Notes: generated by a model not told the origin, from the letters alone. Positions 40,709 through 50,031 are shown, counted from the first letter of the stretch. The stretch: 64,000 bases of DNA from Pseudomonadota bacterium (GCA_018241685.1 JAFEDJ010000056.1:1-64000); one strand, 5' to 3'. Translations and numbers: made by a program.

Positions 40709-43700
40709 TCAGCGCACCTCCTGGGCGGGGATGGATTCGGCCGGGGCGGTATCCGGAGCAGTCTTGCCCCGGAACACCCGCCGCACGGCCACGAAGAACA
40801 GCGGCACGAAGAGCACGGCCAGCACGGTGGCGGACAGCATGCCGCCGATCACGCCGGTACCGATGGCGTTCTGCGCGCCGGAACCGGCGCCGTTGGAGAG
40901 GGCCAGCGGCAGCACGCCGAGGATGAAGGCCAGCGAGGTCATGACGATCGGCCGCAGGCGCAGGCGCACCGCTTCCAGCGTCGCGTCGATCAGGCTCTTG
41001 CCGTGTTCCATCTGCTCCTTGGCGAATTCGACGATCAGGATCGCGTTCTTCGCCGACAGGCCGATGGTCATCAGCAGGCCGACCTGGAAGTACACGTCGT
41101 TGGACAGCCCGCGCATCATCGCCGCCAGCAGCGCGCCAATGATCCCCAGCGGCACCACCAGCATCACCGCGAACGGGATGGACCAGCTCTCGTACAGCGC
41201 AGCCAGGCACAGGAACACCACCAGCAGCGAGATCGCGTACAGGGCCGGCGCCTGGGAGCCGGACAGGCGCTCCTGGTAGGACAGGCCGGTCCATTCGAAG
41301 CCGATGCCGTCCGGCAGCTTGGAGGCCATGTCTTCCATCGCCGCCATCGCCTCGCCGGTGCTGTGGCCGGGCGCCGCGGAGCCCATGATCTCCGTCGACG
41401 GCAGGCCGTTGTAACGCTCCAGGCGCGGCGAGCCGTAGGTCCAGTGGGCCGACGCGAAGGACGAGAAGGGCACCATGTCGCCGTTGCTGTTGCGCACGTA
41501 CCACTTGTTCAGGTCTTCCGGCTGCATGCGCGCCGAGGCGTCACCCTGCAGATAGACCCGCTTGACGCGGCCCTTGTCGATGAAGTCATTGACGTAGGCG
41601 CTGCCCCAGGCGGTCTGCAGGGCGTTGTTGATGTCGGCCAGAGACAGGCCCAGCGCGCCAGCCTTGGCGTGGTCGATGTCGAGCTTGTACTCGGGGGTGT
41701 CGTCTTGGCCGTTGGGGCGCACGCCGACCAGCAGCGGGTTCTGCGCCGCCATGCCGAGCAGCTGGTTGCGGGCGTCGATCAGGGCCTGGTGGCCGAGGCC
41801 GGCGCGGTCCTGCAGCTGGAAGTCGAAGCCGCTGGCGTTGCCGAGCTCCACCACCGCCGGCGGCGCGAAGGCGAAGGCCATCGCGTTGCGGAAGGTGGAG
41901 AAATAGCCCATCGCCTTGCCGGCCACCGCCGCCACCTTCAGGTCGGGGCGCTTGCGCTCGCTCCAGTCCTTCAGGTTGATGAAGGCGATCCCGTTGTTCT
42001 GGCCGCTGCCGGCGAAGCTGAAGCCGGTAACGGTGAAGATGGACTCCACGGCCTCCTTCTGATCGTCCATGAAGTGGTGCTCGACCTTCTCCATGACCGC
42101 CAGCGTGCTTTCGGCGGTGGAACCGGCCGGCAGGATCACCTGGGACATCAGGAAACCCTGGTCCTCTTCCGGCAGGAAGGCGGTCGGCAGGCGCAGGAAC
42201 AGCGCGCCCATGCCGATCACGATGAGGCCGTAGATCACCAGGTAACGCTTGCTGCTGCCCAGCATGCGGGCGACGACGGAGCGGCTGCCGGCGTTGCTGC
42301 GCTCGAAGGCGCGGTTGAACCCGCCGAAGAAGCCGCCCAGCAGGCCGCCCTCACCGGCCGTGTGGCCCTGGGCCACCGGCTTCAGCAAGGTTGCACAGAG
42401 GGCCGGCGTGAGGATCAGCGCCACCACCACCGACAGCACCATCGACGACACGATGGTGATCGAGAACTGGCGGTAGATGACGCCGGTGGAGCCGCCGAAG
42501 AAGGCCATCGGCACGAACACCGCCGACAGCACCAGCGCGATGCCGATCAGCGCACCGGTGATCTGGTTCATCGACTTGCGCGTCGCCTCCTTCGGCGACA
42601 GGCCTTCCTCCGTCATCACCCGCTCGACGTTCTCCACCACCACGATGGCGTCGTCCACCAGCAGGCCGATGGCCAGCACCACGCCGAACATCGTCAGCGT
42701 ATTGATCGAGAAGCCAGCCGCGGCGAGCACGCCGAAGGTGCCGAGCAGCACCACCGGTACCGCGATGGTCGGGATCAGCGTGGCGCGGAAGTTCTGCAGG
42801 AACAGGTACATCACCAGGAAGACCAGCACGATGGCTTCGACCAGCGTCTTCACCACTTCCTCGATGGAGACCTTCACGAAGGGCGTGGTGTCGTAGGGCG
42901 TCACCGCCTTCACGCCCGGCGGGAAGAACTTGGACAGCTCGTGCAGCTTGGCCTTCACCGCGTCGGCGGTGTCCAGCGCGTTGGCACCGGTGGCCAGCTT
43001 GACCGCCAGGCCGGTGGCCGGCTTGCCGTTGTAGCGCGCCACCACATCGTAGGATTCGCCGCCGAGCTCGATGCGCGCCACGTCGCGCAGGCGCACGGAG
43101 GCGCCGTCGGCGGTGGTGCGCAGCAGGATCGCGCCGAACTGCTCGGGCGTCTGCAGGCGGCTCTGGGCGGTGATCGTCGCGTTGAGGCGCTGGCCCTTCG
43201 GCGACGGCATGCCGCCGAGCTGGCCGGCGGAGACCTGGGCGTTCTGCGCGGTGATGGCGGCGCTGATGTCGGCCGGGGTCAGCTTGTAGTTGTGCAGCTT
43301 AGCCGGATCGAGCCAGATGCGCATCGCGTACTTGCTGCCGAACAGCTGGGTCTCGCCGACGCCGTTGATGCGCGAGACAATGTCCTGCACGTTGGAGGCG
43401 ACGTAGTCACCCAGGTCGATGTCGCTGAGGCTGCCGTCTTCGGACACGAAGCCGACCACCATCAGGAAGTTGGTGGTGGCCTTGGCGACCTGCACGCCCT
43501 GCTTCTGCACCTCTTGCGGCAGCAGCGGGGTGGCCAGCGCCAGCTTGTTCTGCACCTGCACCTGGGCGATGTCGGGGTCGGTGCCGGCGTCGAAGGTCAG
43601 GGTGATCGTCACCGAGCCCGACGAGTCGCTGGCCGCCGACATGTAGGTCAGGTGATCGATGCCTTTCATCTTCTGCTCGATCACCTGGGTGACGGTGTCT

Positions 43701-43873
43701 TCCAGGGTCTTGGCGGAGGCGCCGGGGTAGGTTGCGCTGATCGACACCGCGGGCGGGGCGATCGGCGGGTACTGGGAGATCGGCAGCGTGCGGATCGCCA
43801 GCACGCCGGCGAGCATGATGACGATCGCGATGACCCACGCGAAGATGGGCCGGTCGATGAAGAAACGGGACAT
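40709..43873 (-). CDS. RND multidrug efflux pump, HAE1 family (AcrB/MexB-like)
   Basis: A 1054-residue proton-driven inner-membrane transporter. Begins MSRFFIDRPIFAWVIAIVIM. Contains the proton-relay Asp pair in GLLVDDAIVVVENVERVM (TM4), the motif of the funnel/porter domains LATPLLPQEVQKQGV, and GLSAKNAILIVEFAKEQME (Lys of the relay, TM10). Length equals AcrB (1049). Works with the adaptor encoded just upstream and the outer-membrane factor just downstream. Substrates cannot be predicted. Confidence 0.95.
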   Translation of the reverse strand: MSRFFIDRPIFAWVIAIVIMLAGVLAIRTLPISQYPPIAPPAVSISATYPGASAKTLEDTVTQVIEQKMKGIDHLTYMSAASDSSGSVTITLTFDAGTDPDIAQVQVQNKLALATPLLPQEVQKQGVQVAKATTNFLMVVGFVSEDGSLSDIDLGDYVASNVQDIVSRINGVGETQLFGSKYAMRIWLDPAKLHNYKLTPADISAAITAQNAQVSAGQLGGMPSPKGQRLNATITAQSRLQTPEQFGAILLRTTADGASVRLRDVARIELGGESYDVVARYNGKPATGLAVKLATGANALDTADAVKAKLHELSKFFPPGVKAVTPYDTTPFVKVSIEEVVKTLVEAIVLVFLVMYLFLQNFRATLIPTIAVPVVLLGTFGVLAAAGFSINTLTMFGVVLAIGLLVDDAIVVVENVERVMTEEGLSPKEATRKSMNQITGALIGIALVLSAVFVPMAFFGGSTGVIYRQFSITIVSSMVLSVVVALILTPALCATLLKPVAQGHTAGEGGLLGGFFGGFNRAFERSNAGSRSVVARMLGSSKRYLVIYGLIVIGMGALFLRLPTAFLPEEDQGFLMSQVILPAGSTAESTLAVMEKVEHHFMDDQKEAVESIFTVTGFSFAGSGQNNGIAFINLKDWSERKRPDLKVAAVAGKAMGYFSTFRNAMAFAFAPPAVVELGNASGFDFQLQDRAGLGHQALIDARNQLLGMAAQNPLLVGVRPNGQDDTPEYKLDIDHAKAGALGLSLADINNALQTAWGSAYVNDFIDKGRVKRVYLQGDASARMQPEDLNKWYVRNSNGDMVPFSSFASAHWTYGSPRLERYNGLPSTEIMGSAAPGHSTGEAMAAMEDMASKLPDGIGFEWTGLSYQERLSGSQAPALYAISLLVVFLCLAALYESWSIPFAVMLVVPLGIIGALLAAMMRGLSNDVYFQVGLLMTIGLSAKNAILIVEFAKEQMEHGKSLIDATLEAVRLRLRPIVMTSLAFILGVLPLALSNGAGSGAQNAIGTGVIGGMLSATVLAVLFVPLFFVAVRRVFRGKTAPDTAPAESIPAQEVR

Positions 43874-43885
43874 GCGCGTGCTCCC

Positions 43886-45082
43886 TTAGCGTGCCGCGAC
43901 CGCCGGGCCGGCCGGCGTCGGCGCCTCGGCCTTGGTGGCCGGCACCGGCTTGACCGGCGCACCCGGATGGATCTTCTGCAGGCCGTCGACGATCAGCTTG
44001 TCACCGGCCTTCAGGCCTTCGCTGACCAGCCACTTGTCACCCAGCGCGCGGCTGGTCTTGAGGGTGCGCAGCTCCACCTTGCCGTCGGCGCCCACCACCA
44101 TCGCGGTCGGGTTGCCCTTGGTGTCGCGGCTGACGCCCTGCTGCGGCACCAGGATGGCCTGCTCGTCGACGCCCTCTTCGAGCACCGTGCGCACGTACAT
44201 GCCGGGCAGCAGATCGCCCTTCGGGTTCGGGAAGACGGCGCGCAGCGTGATGGTGCCGGTGCTCTGGTCCACGGTGATGTCGGAGAACTGCAGCTTGCCG
44301 GGCAGCGGATAGGCGCTACCGTCCTCCAGTACCAGCTTGACCGCCGCCTGGCCGGCGCCGGCCTTCTTGAGCTGGCCGCTGGCCAGGTCGCGCTTGAGGC
44401 GCAGCAGCTCGGCGCTGGACTGGGTCACGTCCACGTAGATCGGGTCGAGCTGCTGCACGGTGGCCAGCGCAGTCTGCTGGCTGGCCGTCACCAGCGCGCC
44501 CGGCGTCACCGTCGAACGGCCGATGCGCCCGGCGATCGGCGAGGCGACCTTGGTGTAGGCCAGGTTGATGCGCGCGGTCTCGACCGCCGCCTTGGCCGCC
44601 GCCACATCGGCCTGGCCCTGCTTGAGGGCCGCCTGGGCGTCGTCGTAGTCCTGCTGGCTCACAGCCTTGATGGCCACCAGCTCCTCGTAGCGGGACGCCT
44701 TGCTGCGCGTACTCGCCAGGTTGGCCTCGGCCTTGGCGAGGCTGGCACGGGCGCTCTCGAAGGCGGCCTGGTAGGTGGCCGGATCGATCTGGTACAGCGG
44801 CTGGCCGGCGGTGACGTCGCCGCCCTCGGTGAACAGCCGCTTCTGGATGATGCCGCCGACCTGCGGCCGCACGTCGGAAACCATGTAGGCGGCGGTGCGG
44901 CCAGCCAGCTCGGTGGTCAGCGCGACCTTCTGCGGCTGGACCTCGACCACGCCGACTTCGGTCGGTCCCATCGGGTGCTGTTCACCAGCGGCCTTCGGCT
45001 CGCCGCAACCGCTCAGGATGACGCAGCCCAGCGCCAGCAGAAGCCCGGCGGAACACATCGCCTTGTTCATTTCGATCTGCAT
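43886..45082 (-). CDS. RND efflux periplasmic adaptor (AcrA/MexA-like)
   Basis: A 398-residue lipoprotein from the ATG at 45082, chosen because AGGAAAGG lies at normal distance; a GTG at 45091 sits on top of that site. The lipobox is VILSGC. Typical adaptor features are VRPQVGGIIQKRLFTEGGDV (lipoyl half), a helical hairpin (about 105-170), DPIYVDVTQSS and LRAVFPNPKGDLLPGMYVR. First gene of the efflux operon. Confidence 0.93.
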   Translation of the reverse strand: MQIEMNKAMCSAGLLLALGCVILSGCGEPKAAGEQHPMGPTEVGVVEVQPQKVALTTELAGRTAAYMVSDVRPQVGGIIQKRLFTEGGDVTAGQPLYQIDPATYQAAFESARASLAKAEANLASTRSKASRYEELVAIKAVSQQDYDDAQAALKQGQADVAAAKAAVETARINLAYTKVASPIAGRIGRSTVTPGALVTASQQTALATVQQLDPIYVDVTQSSAELLRLKRDLASGQLKKAGAGQAAVKLVLEDGSAYPLPGKLQFSDITVDQSTGTITLRAVFPNPKGDLLPGMYVRTVLEEGVDEQAILVPQQGVSRDTKGNPTAMVVGADGKVELRTLKTSRALGDKWLVSEGLKAGDKLIVDGLQKIHPGAPVKPVPATKAEAPTPAGPAVAAR

Positions 45083-45160
45083 ATCCAACACCTTTCCTGC
45101 CTAGAGTGGGCGCCAAATCAGCCCGTTGGGGAGAGCAAACAATATTCGGCGCCCATAAAA

Positions 45161-45194
45161 GAATGAACGCTCATTCTAGTTCGAGCGCTCATTC
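45161..45194. promoter_or_regulatory. Two TetR-type operators between efflux operon and regulator
   Basis: GAATGAACGCTCATTC at 45161-45176 is a near-perfect palindrome (GAATGAnCGnTCATTC). A second site, TTCGAGCGCTCATTC at 45180-45194, shares GCGCTCATTC-like right halves and a central GAGCGCTC palindrome. They lie between the divergent adaptor and tetR genes, where an AcrR/TtgR-type repressor would bind. Confidence 0.7.
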
Positions 45195-45288
45195 TATATT
45201 AGAATCCGCCGTATAAGCAAACGCCTGCAGACGGCAGACCCTCAACGCAAGGGTCGCCCCATGACGCCAGGATGAGGAGAAAACAGCC

Positions 45289-45951
45289 ATGAACACACAG
45301 ACTTACGCCCAGCAGGAGCAACCCCGCGCCGAAGCCCGCAAGGCCCAGGTGCTCAACGCTGCCACCGACTGCTTCCGACGCCAGGGCTTCCACGGCGCCA
45401 GCATGGCGCAGATCTCGAAGGCCGCCGGCATGAGCGTCGGCCACATCTACCACTACTTCGAGAACAAGGAAGCGATCATCGCGGCGATCGTCGAGCGCGA
45501 TCTGCTCAACCTGCTGACCATCACCCAGCGCATCCGTTCCGCCAGCGCCGACGGCGACATCCTGCGGGCCATGGTGGACGACGTCCAGCACTGCACCGCA
45601 GACCTCGACAACGACGACGCGCCGCTGATGCTTGAGATCGTCGCCGAAGCGGCGCGCAATCCGGGCGTCGCCACCATCGTGCACACCGCCGACCGCACCG
45701 CCCGCGAGCGCCTCGTCGAACTCATCCGCGAAGGCCTGCACTTCCGCGGCGTGAGCTGCACCGACGCCCAGATGGAAGGGCCGCTGGAGGTTTTATATGC
45801 GGTCTTCGAGGGCCTCACGGTGCGCATGATCCGCAACCCGGACCTCGATCTGCAGATCCTGCTGGCGCCGCTGCGCAGCGTGCTGGAACACATCCTCGAA
45901 GAACTGATCTTCAAGGCCGCCGACAAGACAGCCCTCGGCGAAGGCAGCTGA
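45289..45951 (+). CDS. TetR/AcrR-family regulator of the efflux operon
   Basis: A 220-residue repressor. The N-terminal helix-turn-helix is seen in VLNAATDCFRRQGFHGASMA and KAAGMSVGHIYHYFENKEAI. The C-terminal ligand-binding domain is helical and variable. Good GAGGAG ribosome site. Divergent from the adaptor gene with two operators between. Confidence 0.92.
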   Translation: MNTQTYAQQEQPRAEARKAQVLNAATDCFRRQGFHGASMAQISKAAGMSVGHIYHYFENKEAIIAAIVERDLLNLLTITQRIRSASADGDILRAMVDDVQHCTADLDNDDAPLMLEIVAEAARNPGVATIVHTADRTARERLVELIREGLHFRGVSCTDAQMEGPLEVLYAVFEGLTVRMIRNPDLDLQILLAPLRSVLEHILEELIFKAADKTALGEGS

Positions 45952-46050
45952 GCGAAGGCGTGGCACGCACGCTCATTGATATCGAGCAAGCGCCGCCCAT
46001 CGGAAAGCGCGTAGCGTGAGGGCTCCCACGCTCACTCCGCGGAGGTCCCC

Positions 46051-46545
46051 ATGTTCCCGCTACCGAACGTCTACACGCCTGCTGGCGCGGGCCGGCGCAA
46101 CGACCTGCTGTCCTTCTACCAAGGCTCGCTCGTCTGTGCACAGCGCCTGGTCTCCCTCAACCTCAAGGCTGCGCAGTCGCTGATGGAAGGTAATCTGGAA
46201 ACCGTCCAGACCCTCGCCCGGGCCCGCGACCCGCAGAGCTGGAATGAGGCCCAGCTGGCGCTGACCAAGCACGTCATCGACCAGGTCATCGGCTACGCCG
46301 GCGATTTCAACGAAGTGGTCGCCGCCAACCAGCACGAGATGGCTGAGTTGCTGCACCTCAACGCCGATACGCCGGGCACGACGCCAGCACTGCCGCCATC
46401 GATGCTGGGCGCCGGCCCCGCCATCGTCGGCGAGATGTTTCGGACCCTGCTCGACGCCGCCGTCAAATCCCGCGACGCGATGCTCGACATAGCCACACAG
46501 GCGGATGCCAGCATGCGGGGCAAACGGGGCAGCGAGCGTTCCTGA
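46051..46545 (+). CDS. phaP: Phasin family protein
   Basis: A 164-residue amphipathic helical protein coating polyhydroxyalkanoate granules (Phasin_2 type). Recognisable pieces are FYQGSLVCAQRLVSLNLKAA and VQTLARARDPQSWNEAQLAL (the family's RDPQ... pattern). A strong GCGGAGG ribosome site precedes the ATG. No PHA synthase gene is in the window. The C-terminus is somewhat short and Pro-containing for the family. Confidence 0.8.
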   Translation: MFPLPNVYTPAGAGRRNDLLSFYQGSLVCAQRLVSLNLKAAQSLMEGNLETVQTLARARDPQSWNEAQLALTKHVIDQVIGYAGDFNEVVAANQHEMAELLHLNADTPGTTPALPPSMLGAGPAIVGEMFRTLLDAAVKSRDAMLDIATQADASMRGKRGSERS

Positions 46546-46848
46546 TCGCACCTCTGGAAGCACGGTGAGTGATCCCTGCGGTTCCACTTGCCAGCTGCAA
46601 TTGTTTCTAAATATTCAGAATATAAGAATATTTGAAAATACGATTGAAGCAGTTCACATCTCCACCTAAAATCATTACCACACTGCTGTCATGGTATTGA
46701 TTTCCACTGTTTCATTGGATTTACCACCTGACTTCAGCTGACAAGAAGGCTTGAACGCAGCAGTCACGACCGTGCCACTCCCGGTCGTGCGCCGCCACAA
46801 GCCCGTTTGAATCCACTGCGATCCAACCAGCCAAAGGCGGGAGCATCC
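46546..46848. other. A/T-rich intergenic region with inverted repeat
   Basis: About 300 bases, with an A/T-rich core from 46600 to 46700. It must carry the promoter of the multihaem cytochrome gene. An AAAGGCGGGAG ribosome site ends it. Confidence 0.5.
46609..46633. promoter_or_regulatory. Inverted repeat upstream of multihaem cytochrome gene
   Basis: AAATATTC and GAATATTT form a perfect 8-base inverted repeat separated by nine bases. It lies 216 bases before the cytochrome start. It may be an operator; a weak A/T hairpin after the phasin gene is the alternative. Confidence 0.4.
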
Positions 46849-48816
46849 ATGCACACGACAAATTCACCGGCGAGGCGCAAGCGGCGCCTCGGCATCACCC
46901 TGACCTTTCTTGCTGCCAGCGTACTGGGTGGCCTGGCTTACGCCGACACCACCTGGCTGCAAAAACTGTTGCCCCGCACCAACGCGCAACAGACTCAAAC
47001 ATCGGAACGCGGCCCTCAGACGAGCGGCAGCACGACAGCGAACGGCAAGCGCAGCGACGGCACCTCCAGCAACAACTGGTCCGGCTCCGCCAACCCCTTC
47101 CTTGGGACCACCTCGATCTCGCCGGCGAGTGTGACCACGCTGAGCGCCAGCAGCACGACGACTACCGCCACAACCGGCAGCTTTGCGTCCCGCTACGCGC
47201 TGCTGGCCTGGAACGACCTGGGCATGCACTGTGTAGACGGCAAGGACTACTCCATCATGTCCATCCTGCCGCCCTACAACAACCTGCACGCCCAGCTGAT
47301 TGACCGTCAGTCCGGCAAGCAGGTCACCTCCGGCGTGACGCTGAGCTACGAGTCGCTGCGCGATCCGTCGGGCTCCATCAACACCTCATCAGCGGGCAAG
47401 ACCAACTTCTGGCAATACGTCAAAGCCCTGTACGGCGGCGCGCCGGCACCCAACCGCGGCCTCAATTTGAGCAACCCGGCGGTCAGCAACCCGACGCCGA
47501 GCACCCAGCCAGCCGCAATGAGCTACAACCAGGTACAGAGCTGGTACGAAGCAGAAGGCCTGCCCATCCTGCCCTACGACGACACCCTGACCAGCAACGG
47601 GTACAACAAGAACTACTACCCGATGGTGAAGGTCGTCGCCAAGAGCAGCACCGGCACCGTGCTGGCCAGCACCCAGACCGTACTGCCGGTGTCCGACGAG
47701 ATGACCTGCATCAGCTGTCACGCCAGCAACTCCAACAAGGATGCGGCCAAGCCACCGCTGCGCGGTTGGGCCAATTACAGCGCCGATCCGGAAAAGGACT
47801 GGAAGAAGAACGTACTGCGCCTGCACGACGACAAGCACGCCAACGACCCGGTTTACCAGGCGGCCCTGCTCAAGCTGCAGCCGGTGGCGGCCGCCGGCCT
47901 CGCCCAGCGCGCCGACCAGGGGACTCCGACCCTATGCGCCTCATGCCATGGCTCCAACGCGCTCGCTTCGCCGGGCTTCACCGTCACGGCGAACGGCCAG
48001 ACCGTGAAGATCTCTGCCCTCACGTCCGCAATGCACCGCTTGCACGGCCAGGTGAAGGATCCGATCAAGCAGATCGCACTCGACAGCATCGGCAACCGGG
48101 ACTCCTGCTATCAGTGCCACCCGGGCTCGGTCACCAAGTGCTTGCGCGGCGCGATGAGCGACACGCCGGGCCTCGACTGCCAGAGCTGTCACGGCAACCT
48201 GGGCGCGGTCGGCAAGGCCAGCCGGGTCGGCTGGCTGCAGCAACCCAACTGTCAGGCTTGCCACCACGACGGCAAGCGTGAAACCGCCGCCGTCACCGAC
48301 GTGACGACCGGCGCGCTGCGCGTGGTCACCGACACCCGCTTCGCCACCAACGCCAACACGCCGAAGACCGGCTTCTCCCTGTTCCGCTTCAGCGTCGGCC
48401 ATGGCAAGACCCAGTGCGAAGCCTGTCACGGCTCAACCCACGCCGAGTACTCGTCGAAGAACCAGACATGGGCGAGCAGCCACGACAACGATCTACTGCA
48501 ATCGAAGGCCATCCAGGGCTACGCCGGCACGATCACCGAATGCACGGTCTGCCACGCCACGGTGCCCCTCACGAAGAACGGCGGCCCCCACGGCATGCAC
48601 ACCATCGGCCAGGCTTGGGTCAACGCCCACGGCGACCAGGTTGAAGCGGGCGGCGCGTCGTCCTGCACCGCCTGCCACGGCAGCGACTACCGCGGCAGCC
48701 CGTTGTCGCAGGTGAAGATCGCCAAGACCTTCACCCACGACGGCAAGTCCTATGCGCTGGCTGCCGGCACCAAGGTCGGCTGCTACACCTGCCACAACGG
48801 CCCGAAGGGAGACTGA
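46849..48816 (+). CDS. Periplasmic multihaem c-type cytochrome (nine CxxCH)
   Basis: A 655-residue protein from the ATG at 46849, which follows an AGGCGGGAG site; a TTG at 46807 is rejected. A basic n-region (SPARRKRRLG) and hydrophobic stretch (TLTFLAASVLGGLAYA) form a signal peptide. A Ser/Thr-rich linker follows, then a domain opening with LLAWNDLGMHCVDGKDYSIM, seen in other uncharacterised multihaem proteins. Nine haem motifs are present in order: CISCH, CASCH, CYQCH, CQSCH, CQACH, CEACH, CTVCH, CTACH, CYTCH. Extracytoplasmic electron transfer is inferred; no partner oxidoreductase or porin is adjacent. Confidence 0.9.
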   Translation: MHTTNSPARRKRRLGITLTFLAASVLGGLAYADTTWLQKLLPRTNAQQTQTSERGPQTSGSTTANGKRSDGTSSNNWSGSANPFLGTTSISPASVTTLSASSTTTTATTGSFASRYALLAWNDLGMHCVDGKDYSIMSILPPYNNLHAQLIDRQSGKQVTSGVTLSYESLRDPSGSINTSSAGKTNFWQYVKALYGGAPAPNRGLNLSNPAVSNPTPSTQPAAMSYNQVQSWYEAEGLPILPYDDTLTSNGYNKNYYPMVKVVAKSSTGTVLASTQTVLPVSDEMTCISCHASNSNKDAAKPPLRGWANYSADPEKDWKKNVLRLHDDKHANDPVYQAALLKLQPVAAAGLAQRADQGTPTLCASCHGSNALASPGFTVTANGQTVKISALTSAMHRLHGQVKDPIKQIALDSIGNRDSCYQCHPGSVTKCLRGAMSDTPGLDCQSCHGNLGAVGKASRVGWLQQPNCQACHHDGKRETAAVTDVTTGALRVVTDTRFATNANTPKTGFSLFRFSVGHGKTQCEACHGSTHAEYSSKNQTWASSHDNDLLQSKAIQGYAGTITECTVCHATVPLTKNGGPHGMHTIGQAWVNAHGDQVEAGGASSCTACHGSDYRGSPLSQVKIAKTFTHDGKSYALAAGTKVGCYTCHNGPKGD

Positions 48817-48846
48817 AACCCGCTCTTGCCTTCCACCGGTCAGCAC

Positions 48847-48873
48847 AAGGGGCGCACCATGCGCCCCTTTTTT
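48847..48873. terminator. Bidirectional intrinsic terminator
   Basis: Stem AAGGGGCGCA / TGCGCCCCTT with a three-base loop, followed by TTTT. It lies 30 bases after the cytochrome stop, and the first stem arm supplies A residues that read as T on the minus strand after the 38-residue ORF. Confidence 0.85.
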
Positions 48874-48988
48874 ACTGGACTGCCGTCACTTCGGCCGGAC
48901 CGGTACCCAGAGCTGTGCAGTCGAAGATGCCGGTAGCCGGATCGTGATAAGTGGCTGCCGGATGGACATCAACAATCGGCACATCCAT
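48872..48988 (-). CDS. Small ORF of 38 residues
   Basis: Starts ATG at 48988 with GGGGAG eight bases upstream and an in-frame stop just before, and ends TAA inside the bidirectional terminator. The peptide begins MDVPIVDVHPAATYHDPATG and ends ALGTGPAEVTAVQ; it is neutral to acidic, without a signal or membrane segment. It lies 45 bases after the SRPBCC gene stop on the same strand, so it could be the second gene of that transcript. No family recognised. Confidence 0.5.
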   Translation of the reverse strand: MDVPIVDVHPAATYHDPATGIFDCTALGTGPAEVTAVQ

Positions 48989-49033
48989 GCCCTACTCCCC
49001 GAAGAAAACCGGCATCAGCGCCGCGGCACGCAA

Positions 49034-49480
49034 TCAGCCCGGGATGTCGGCTTCGACCAGCTGCGCGAGCAGCTGCAGCGACTCCTGCCAGCCCAGGTAG
49101 CAGGCCTGCGCCGGGATGATCTCGGGGATGCCTTCCTGCACGATGTTCAGCTCGGTGCCGCAGAACACCGCGCTGAGCACGACCGTGGTCTGCATCTGGC
49201 CGGGCAGGTTCGGATCGTCGAAGACCCCCGTGTAGCGCAGCCGCGCAGCCGGCTCCAGCTCCAGGTAAGTCCCGCCGAAGCTGTGGCTGTGCCCGTTGCC
49301 GAGGTTCGTGAAGGACATGCGGTAGGCGCCGCCGACCTGCGCATCCAGCTGGTGGACGGTGCCGGTAAAGCCATGGGGCGGCAGCCACTTGGCCATCGCC
49401 GCGGGATCGAGAAAGGCCCGGTAGATGCGCTCCGGCGGCGCGCGCAGCACACGGTGCAGACGGATGGTGTGGGTGCTCAT
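49034..49480 (-). CDS. SRPBCC (AHSA1-like) family protein
   Basis: A 148-residue START-like protein from the ATG at 49480, preceded by AGGAG. It opens with THTIRLHRVLRAPPERIYRA and has FLDPAAMAKWLPPHGFTG, GGAYRMSFTNLG and the late helix LGWQESLQLLAQLVE, all typical of the AHSA1/YndB group. Binds small hydrophobic ligands; specific role unknown. Confidence 0.88.
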   Translation of the reverse strand: MSTHTIRLHRVLRAPPERIYRAFLDPAAMAKWLPPHGFTGTVHQLDAQVGGAYRMSFTNLGNGHSHSFGGTYLELEPAARLRYTGVFDDPNLPGQMQTTVVLSAVFCGTELNIVQEGIPEIIPAQACYLGWQESLQLLAQLVEADIPG

Positions 49481-49544
49481 GCTCACTCCTGGGTGGAAAG
49501 GGGTCCCTGAACTGTAGTCGATGGCGTCCGATGACGCCGACGGT

Positions 49545-49784
49545 TCACTTGCCAAGCGTCTCGATGCGGAAGCGCATGTCGAAGATGGCCGCCTGCAGCG
49601 CCTGCTCCGCGCCACGCCGTCCGCCGGGCCGGTCCGGATAGTCGGTCCAGTCCCCGTAGCGCAGCTGCCAGCCGTTCAAGGACGCGTCATCCACCCGCAG
49701 GATCAGCTCGGGCACCAGGAAGACGTCGCCGGCCGCGGTGACCTGTTCGCGCAGCGGAACCTGGTCGGGGGACTCGATGAACAT
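49545..49784 (-). CDS. Small conserved-looking hypothetical protein
   Basis: A 79-residue protein from the ATG at 49784 with a GGAG site nine bases upstream. It contains VFLVPELILRVDDASLNGWQ and LRYGDWTDYPDRPGG. The composition is protein-like but I do not recognise a family. It is 64 bases upstream of the SRPBCC gene on the same strand. Confidence 0.6.
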   Translation of the reverse strand: MFIESPDQVPLREQVTAAGDVFLVPELILRVDDASLNGWQLRYGDWTDYPDRPGGRRGAEQALQAAIFDMRFRIETLGK

Positions 49785-50031
49785 GGCGGGGCACTCCGTG
49801 CAAGGACACAAGGCACGCAGCATACCGTGTCGGCGGGCACGGGATCAGCGCTGCCGGACACGCGGCGCGGCGCACCCGGCGCCAGCCGCTCGGGCGGGGC
49901 GCGGCATGTGTCAGATGGTGACAAAAGTCCTGCCGCGCGCCTGCTCCTCCCTCACCGCCACCAGAATCGGAAACAATACGCGGCCGCGGCTGCCATAAGG
50001 CCCCGCTCCCGGCAGAACCCAGGGAGGAACG

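Noticed and set aside
40646..45166. A 1506-residue open frame on the plus strand across the efflux operon
   Set aside because: It is antisense to three clearly recognised RND efflux genes, has a His/Arg/Gly-rich composition and no family likeness; high GC keeps the complementary frame open.
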